Source of the DNA: Corynebacterium sp. TAE3-ERU12
GTDB taxonomy: Bacteria; Actinomycetota; Actinomycetes; Mycobacteriales; Mycobacteriaceae
Assembly: GCF_019209905.1 (NCBI RefSeq)
Contig: NZ_JAHUTM010000001.1
Coordinates: 1,178,001 to 1,242,000, forward strand
DNA: 64,000 nucleotides
Direction: 5' to 3'
A model generated the notes under the pieces. That model did not search any database. It was given only the letters and a program-made list of their open reading frames with translations, and was not told where the DNA came from. A program made the translations under genes and the position numbers. Shown piece after piece: positions 60,506 through 64,000 of this stretch; the stretch's first letter is position 1, and each line of letters opens with the position of its first letter.

Positions 60506-61456
60506 ATGACCTCACTTACTTGCCTCGGCGGGGGACACGGGCTCTACGCCACGCTCTCGGCGGCGCGCACGATCACTGATGACATCACCGCCATTGTCAC
60601 CGTCGCTGATGATGGTGGCTCCTCAGGCCGTATCCGCCGGGAATTGGGCCAGATCCCGCCTGGTGACTTGCGCATGGCTTTGGCCGCTTTATCGAATACT
60701 GATGAGCACGGCCAGCTGTGGGCCGATACTTTGCAGCATCGTTTCGGCGGCACCGGTGCGCTGGCCGGCCATGCCGTCGGCAACCTGCTCATTGCCGGGC
60801 TGGTGTCTATTTTGGGCAGCGAGATTGCCGCCCTTGATGAGCTGGGCCGCATTCTGGATATTCGGGGCCGGGTGGTTCCGATGAGCCCGGTGCCGTTGGA
60901 TATTGAGGCCGAAGTGGTCGGCCTGGAAGATGATGCCCGGGTGGTGAGTACGGTGCGCGGCCAGGTTGCGGTGGCGACCACTCCTGGCCAGGTGCGTCGT
61001 ATTCGGCTTATTCCCGCTAATCCGCCGGCTAGCGAAGAAGCTATCGAGGCGATTCACAGTGCCGATATGGTGACTCTTGGCCCGGGGTCCTGGTTTACCT
61101 CGGTGTTGCCGCACCTGACGGTGCCGGATTTGGTGGAGGCACTGCGGACCACGAAGGCGCACCGTGTGGTGGTGCTGAATTTGGTGTCTGAGCCGGGGGA
61201 GACCGCTGGTTTTTCCACTGAGCGGCATATTCACATGATTCAGCAACACGCTCCAGGGCTGACTGTTGACCAGATTCTGGTTGATGAGGCGACGGTGCCG
61301 AGTAGCCGGGAGCGCAGTCACTTACAGCGCGCGGCGGCCTTATTGGACGCTGAGGTGGTCTTTGCCGATGTCCGCGAACTTGATGAGTTCGGCCGGGTGA
61401 CTGGGCGGCATGATTGCGCGAAGCTGGGTACTGCCCTGGCTGAGCAGCTGCGGTAG
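60506..61456 (+). CDS. yvcK: YvcK/CofD-like protein (gluconeogenesis factor)
   Basis: 316 aa. LGGGHGLYATLSAAR at the N-terminus and TVADDGGSSGRIRRELGQIPPGDLRMAL are the family hallmark; LGPGSWFTSVLPHL and VLNLVSEPGETAGFS are also kept. Members bind UDP-sugars and are needed for cell wall growth on gluconeogenic carbon. It is 12 nt after rapZ. Confidence 0.94.
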   Translation: MTSLTCLGGGHGLYATLSAARTITDDITAIVTVADDGGSSGRIRRELGQIPPGDLRMALAALSNTDEHGQLWADTLQHRFGGTGALAGHAVGNLLIAGLVSILGSEIAALDELGRILDIRGRVVPMSPVPLDIEAEVVGLEDDARVVSTVRGQVAVATTPGQVRRIRLIPANPPASEEAIEAIHSADMVTLGPGSWFTSVLPHLTVPDLVEALRTTKAHRVVVLNLVSEPGETAGFSTERHIHMIQQHAPGLTVDQILVDEATVPSSRERSHLQRAAALLDAEVVFADVRELDEFGRVTGRHDCAKLGTALAEQLR

Positions 61457-61461
61457 CGGCC

Positions 61462-61494
61462 GCGGGCACTGTGGGGCAGGTGGGTAGTGCCCGC
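61462..61494 (+). terminator. Hairpin after yvcK
   Basis: Perfect 9-bp arms GCGGGCACT and AGTGCCCGC with a 15-nt loop, 5 nt past the yvcK stop and ending 4 nt before the whiA -10 box. Confidence 0.45.
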
Positions 61495-61498
61495 CGGG

Positions 61499-61504
61499 TA
61501 GAAT
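61499..61504 (+). promoter_or_regulatory. Probable -10 box upstream of whiA
   Basis: TAGAAT, 6 nt before an in-frame GTG at 61511. The transcript would start at or near this GTG, 60 nt before the canonical ATG. Confidence 0.5.
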
Positions 61505-61570
61505 CGCGATGTGCATTCTGGTCACCGCAGTGGCCGGTACAGCGTTGTCCACAACGATCTGGAGGCTTCC

Positions 61571-62548
61571 ATGGCGCTAACGGCCGAGGTGAAAGACGAG
61601 CTCGCCCGTGTAGAGGTGGCCCAAGAAAGCGCGCAGCGCGCTGAAGTGAGTTCCCTGCTGCGCTTCGCGGGTGCTTTGCACCTGGTCAGTGGCCGGATTG
61701 TGGTGGAGGCTGAGGTCGGCGCGGGGGCGGTGGCACGTCGCCTGCACCGCATGATCCAGGAACTATTCAATGTGGCCCCGGAACTTATTGTGCTGCAGCC
61801 GGGCGGTATTAGGCGCACCACCCGCTATGTGGTGCGGGTGGTCGACGGCGGCGATGAGCTGGCCCGCCGCACTGGTCTGGTGGACCGTTCAGGCCGTCCG
61901 GTGCGGGGTTTACCGCCGCATATTATTCGCGGCGAGATTGTCGATGCCGAAGCCGCCTGGCGGGGTGCTTTCCTGGCGCATGGTTCACTTACTGAGCCGG
62001 GGCGTTCATCGTCACTGGAGGTCACCTGCCCGTGCCCGGAGGCGGCGTTGGCGTTGGTGGGCTGTGCCCGACGGCTTGGTTTGACCGCGAAGAGCCGGGA
62101 GACCAAGACGGGGGACCGGGTGGTGATCCGGGACGCGGAATCCATTGGTGCCTTGTTGACCCGGATGGGGGCGCAGAAGACGCGCCTGCAGTGGGAGGAG
62201 CACCGGATGCGTCGGGAGGTTCGCAATACCGCGAACCGGTTGGCGAATTTCGATGATGCGAATATGCGGCGCAGTGCCGACGCTGCCGCCCGCGCTGCGG
62301 CCCGGGTGGAGCGGGCCCTGGAGATCCTGGGTGATGATGTGCCCGAGCACCTGGTGACTGCCGGGCGGCTGCGGGTGGAACACACCCAGGCGTCGCTGGA
62401 GGAGCTGGGCCAGTTGGCCACCCCGCCGATGACCAAAGACGCGGTGGCGGGCCGTATTCGGCGGCTGTTGTCGATGGCGGATCGGCGGGCTGCTGAGCTT
62501 GGGGTGGCCAACACTCATGCCGCGGTGGATGGCAACTCTGGCAGTTAG
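61571..62548 (+). CDS. whiA: DNA-binding protein WhiA
   Basis: 325 aa. A LAGLIDADG-like N-terminal domain without nuclease residues plus a C-terminal helix-turn-helix ([29 protein letters not shown]). In Streptomyces it activates sporulation-division genes; in Corynebacterium it is a regulator tied to growth. The ATG at 61571 follows GGAGG by 5 nt and matches the family start [14 protein letters not shown]. An in-frame GTG at 61511 would add 20 residues. Confidence 0.95.
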   Translation: MALTAEVKDELARVEVAQESAQRAEVSSLLRFAGALHLVSGRIVVEAEVGAGAVARRLHRMIQELFNVAPELIVLQPGGIRRTTRYVVRVVDGGDELARRTGLVDRSGRPVRGLPPHIIRGEIVDAEAAWRGAFLAHGSLTEPGRSSSLEVTCPCPEAALALVGCARRLGLTAKSRETKTGDRVVIRDAESIGALLTRMGAQKTRLQWEEHRMRREVRNTANRLANFDDANMRRSADAAARAAARVERALEILGDDVPEHLVTAGRLRVEHTQASLEELGQLATPPMTKDAVAGRIRRLLSMADRRAAELGVANTHAAVDGNSGS

Positions 62549-62626
62549 TGGGCAAGTTCACCCGCTGGTGGCTAATTCGTCTGCGGACGCCGGTGCTCAG
62601 CGGCTGCAGCGCCCCTTAAATGTCGG

Positions 62627-62632
62627 TAGGAT
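62627..62632 (+). promoter_or_regulatory. Probable -10 box of gap
   Basis: TAGGAT preceded by GG. An in-frame GTG at 62639 lies 6 nt downstream; the canonical gap GTG at 62705 follows TTTAAGGAG. Confidence 0.5.
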
Positions 62633-62638
62633 CTATAG

Positions 62639-63709
<1,071 letters not shown>

Positions 63710-63763
63710 TAACCCCGCGATGCTCAGCACCGGCTAGGTAGGTCGTTGCTAGCACTACGCCCC

Positions 63764-63797
63764 GGGCCGGGGTGCGCCTCGGCGCGCACCCCGGCCC
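63764..63797 (+). terminator. 14-bp GC-rich hairpin between gap and pgk
   Basis: Perfect arms GGGCCGGGGTGCGC (63764-63777) and GCGCACCCCGGCCC (63784-63797) with a 6-nt loop, 55 nt after the gap stop and 39 nt before the pgk ATG. No T-run. It may end some transcripts or protect the gap mRNA. Confidence 0.7.
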
Positions 63798-63836
63798 GAC
63801 CCATATCTACACAACACCCGCAGCAAAGGAATCTTC

Positions 63837-64000
63837 ATGACCGTGCACACTCTGGATAACCTCATCGACGAAGGCGTCGACGGCCGCTACGTCCTGGTCC
63901 GTTCTGACCTCAACGTCCCGCTCAAGGACGGCGCTATTACCGACTTCGGCCGCGTGGATGCCTCCGTGCCGACGCTGAAGAAGCTTTCCGAGGCAGGTGC
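63837..64000 (+). CDS. pgk: Phosphoglycerate kinase (5' part)
   Basis: 54 residues are visible before the window ends. [42 protein letters not shown] matches the N-terminal substrate-binding region of Pgk (the VRxDxNVP loop). The ATG is preceded by AAAGGAA. Glycolytic partner of gap in the usual gap-pgk-tpi cluster. Confidence 0.95.
   Translation, partial: MTVHTLDNLIDEGVDGRYVLVRSDLNVPLKDGAITDFGRVDASVPTLKKLSEAG

Overview
The window (64 kb, GC-rich) comes from the chromosome of a high-GC Gram-positive bacterium, almost certainly a Corynebacterium or a close relative. The evidence is the actinobacterial gene content (MihF, WhiA, Apt-Rel, RapZ-YvcK-WhiA, a helicase-degenerate PriA), the many GTG starts, TANNNT -10 boxes and the corynebacterial-type gene order. 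Nearly everything is dense, plus-strand housekeeping sequence with many 1-4 nt start/stop overlaps. The largest intergenic space is about 226 nt (pyrF-mihF), so no stretch over 300 nt lacks a gene. I see no rRNA, tRNA, insertion sequence, prophage or CRISPR array.

Layout. 1-2.8 kb: end of pdxS, tesB, pdxT (vitamin B6) and yebC. 2.8-5.1 kb: ruvCAB behind a probable LexA box. 5.2-11.6 kb: yajC-secD-secF export genes, then apt-rel (purine salvage and (p)ppGpp). 11.7-14.7 kb: a membrane cyclophilin, a glyoxalase-II-like hydrolase and hisS. 14.7-19.4 kb: an accessory block, mostly on the minus strand, with a serine-dehydratase-like protein that has lost its Fe-S cysteines, a membrane-anchored trypsin-like protease, an NCS2 purine/uracil permease and a HEPN-like/CBS protein. 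19.5-28.6 kb: aspS, an APH-like kinase, rarA, alaS, ruvX, mltG. 28.6-34.5 kb: aroE, a small prepilin peptidase, aroCKBQ and pepQ. 34.6-46.9 kb: efp, nusB, the pyrR-pyrB-pyrC-carA-carB-pyrF operon with a PyrR-type leader, then mihF-gmk-rpoZ-coaBC. 47-57.6 kb: metK, priA, fmt, rsmB, rpe, ribD-ribE-ribBA-ribH and a PH-domain membrane protein. 57.6-64 kb: uvrC, rapZ, yvcK, whiA, gap and the start of pgk.

Regulation visible in the DNA: about ten genes have a TANNNT -10 box only 6-8 nt before the start codon, as expected for leaderless mRNAs; pyrR has a leader that can mask its Shine-Dalgarno sequence; ruvC has an SOS box; several strong hairpins separate transcription units.

Most unusual signals: (1) the 11-mer GCTTGCCGACG occurs 15 times, 14 of them in the same orientation, roughly every 4 kb, mostly as Leu-Ala-Asp codons but at least once in another frame; (2) the HEPN-like/CBS protein; (3) the serine-dehydratase-like protein without cluster ligands; (4) in-frame GTG codons at the predicted transcription starts of whiA and gap, which could give N-terminally extended isoforms.
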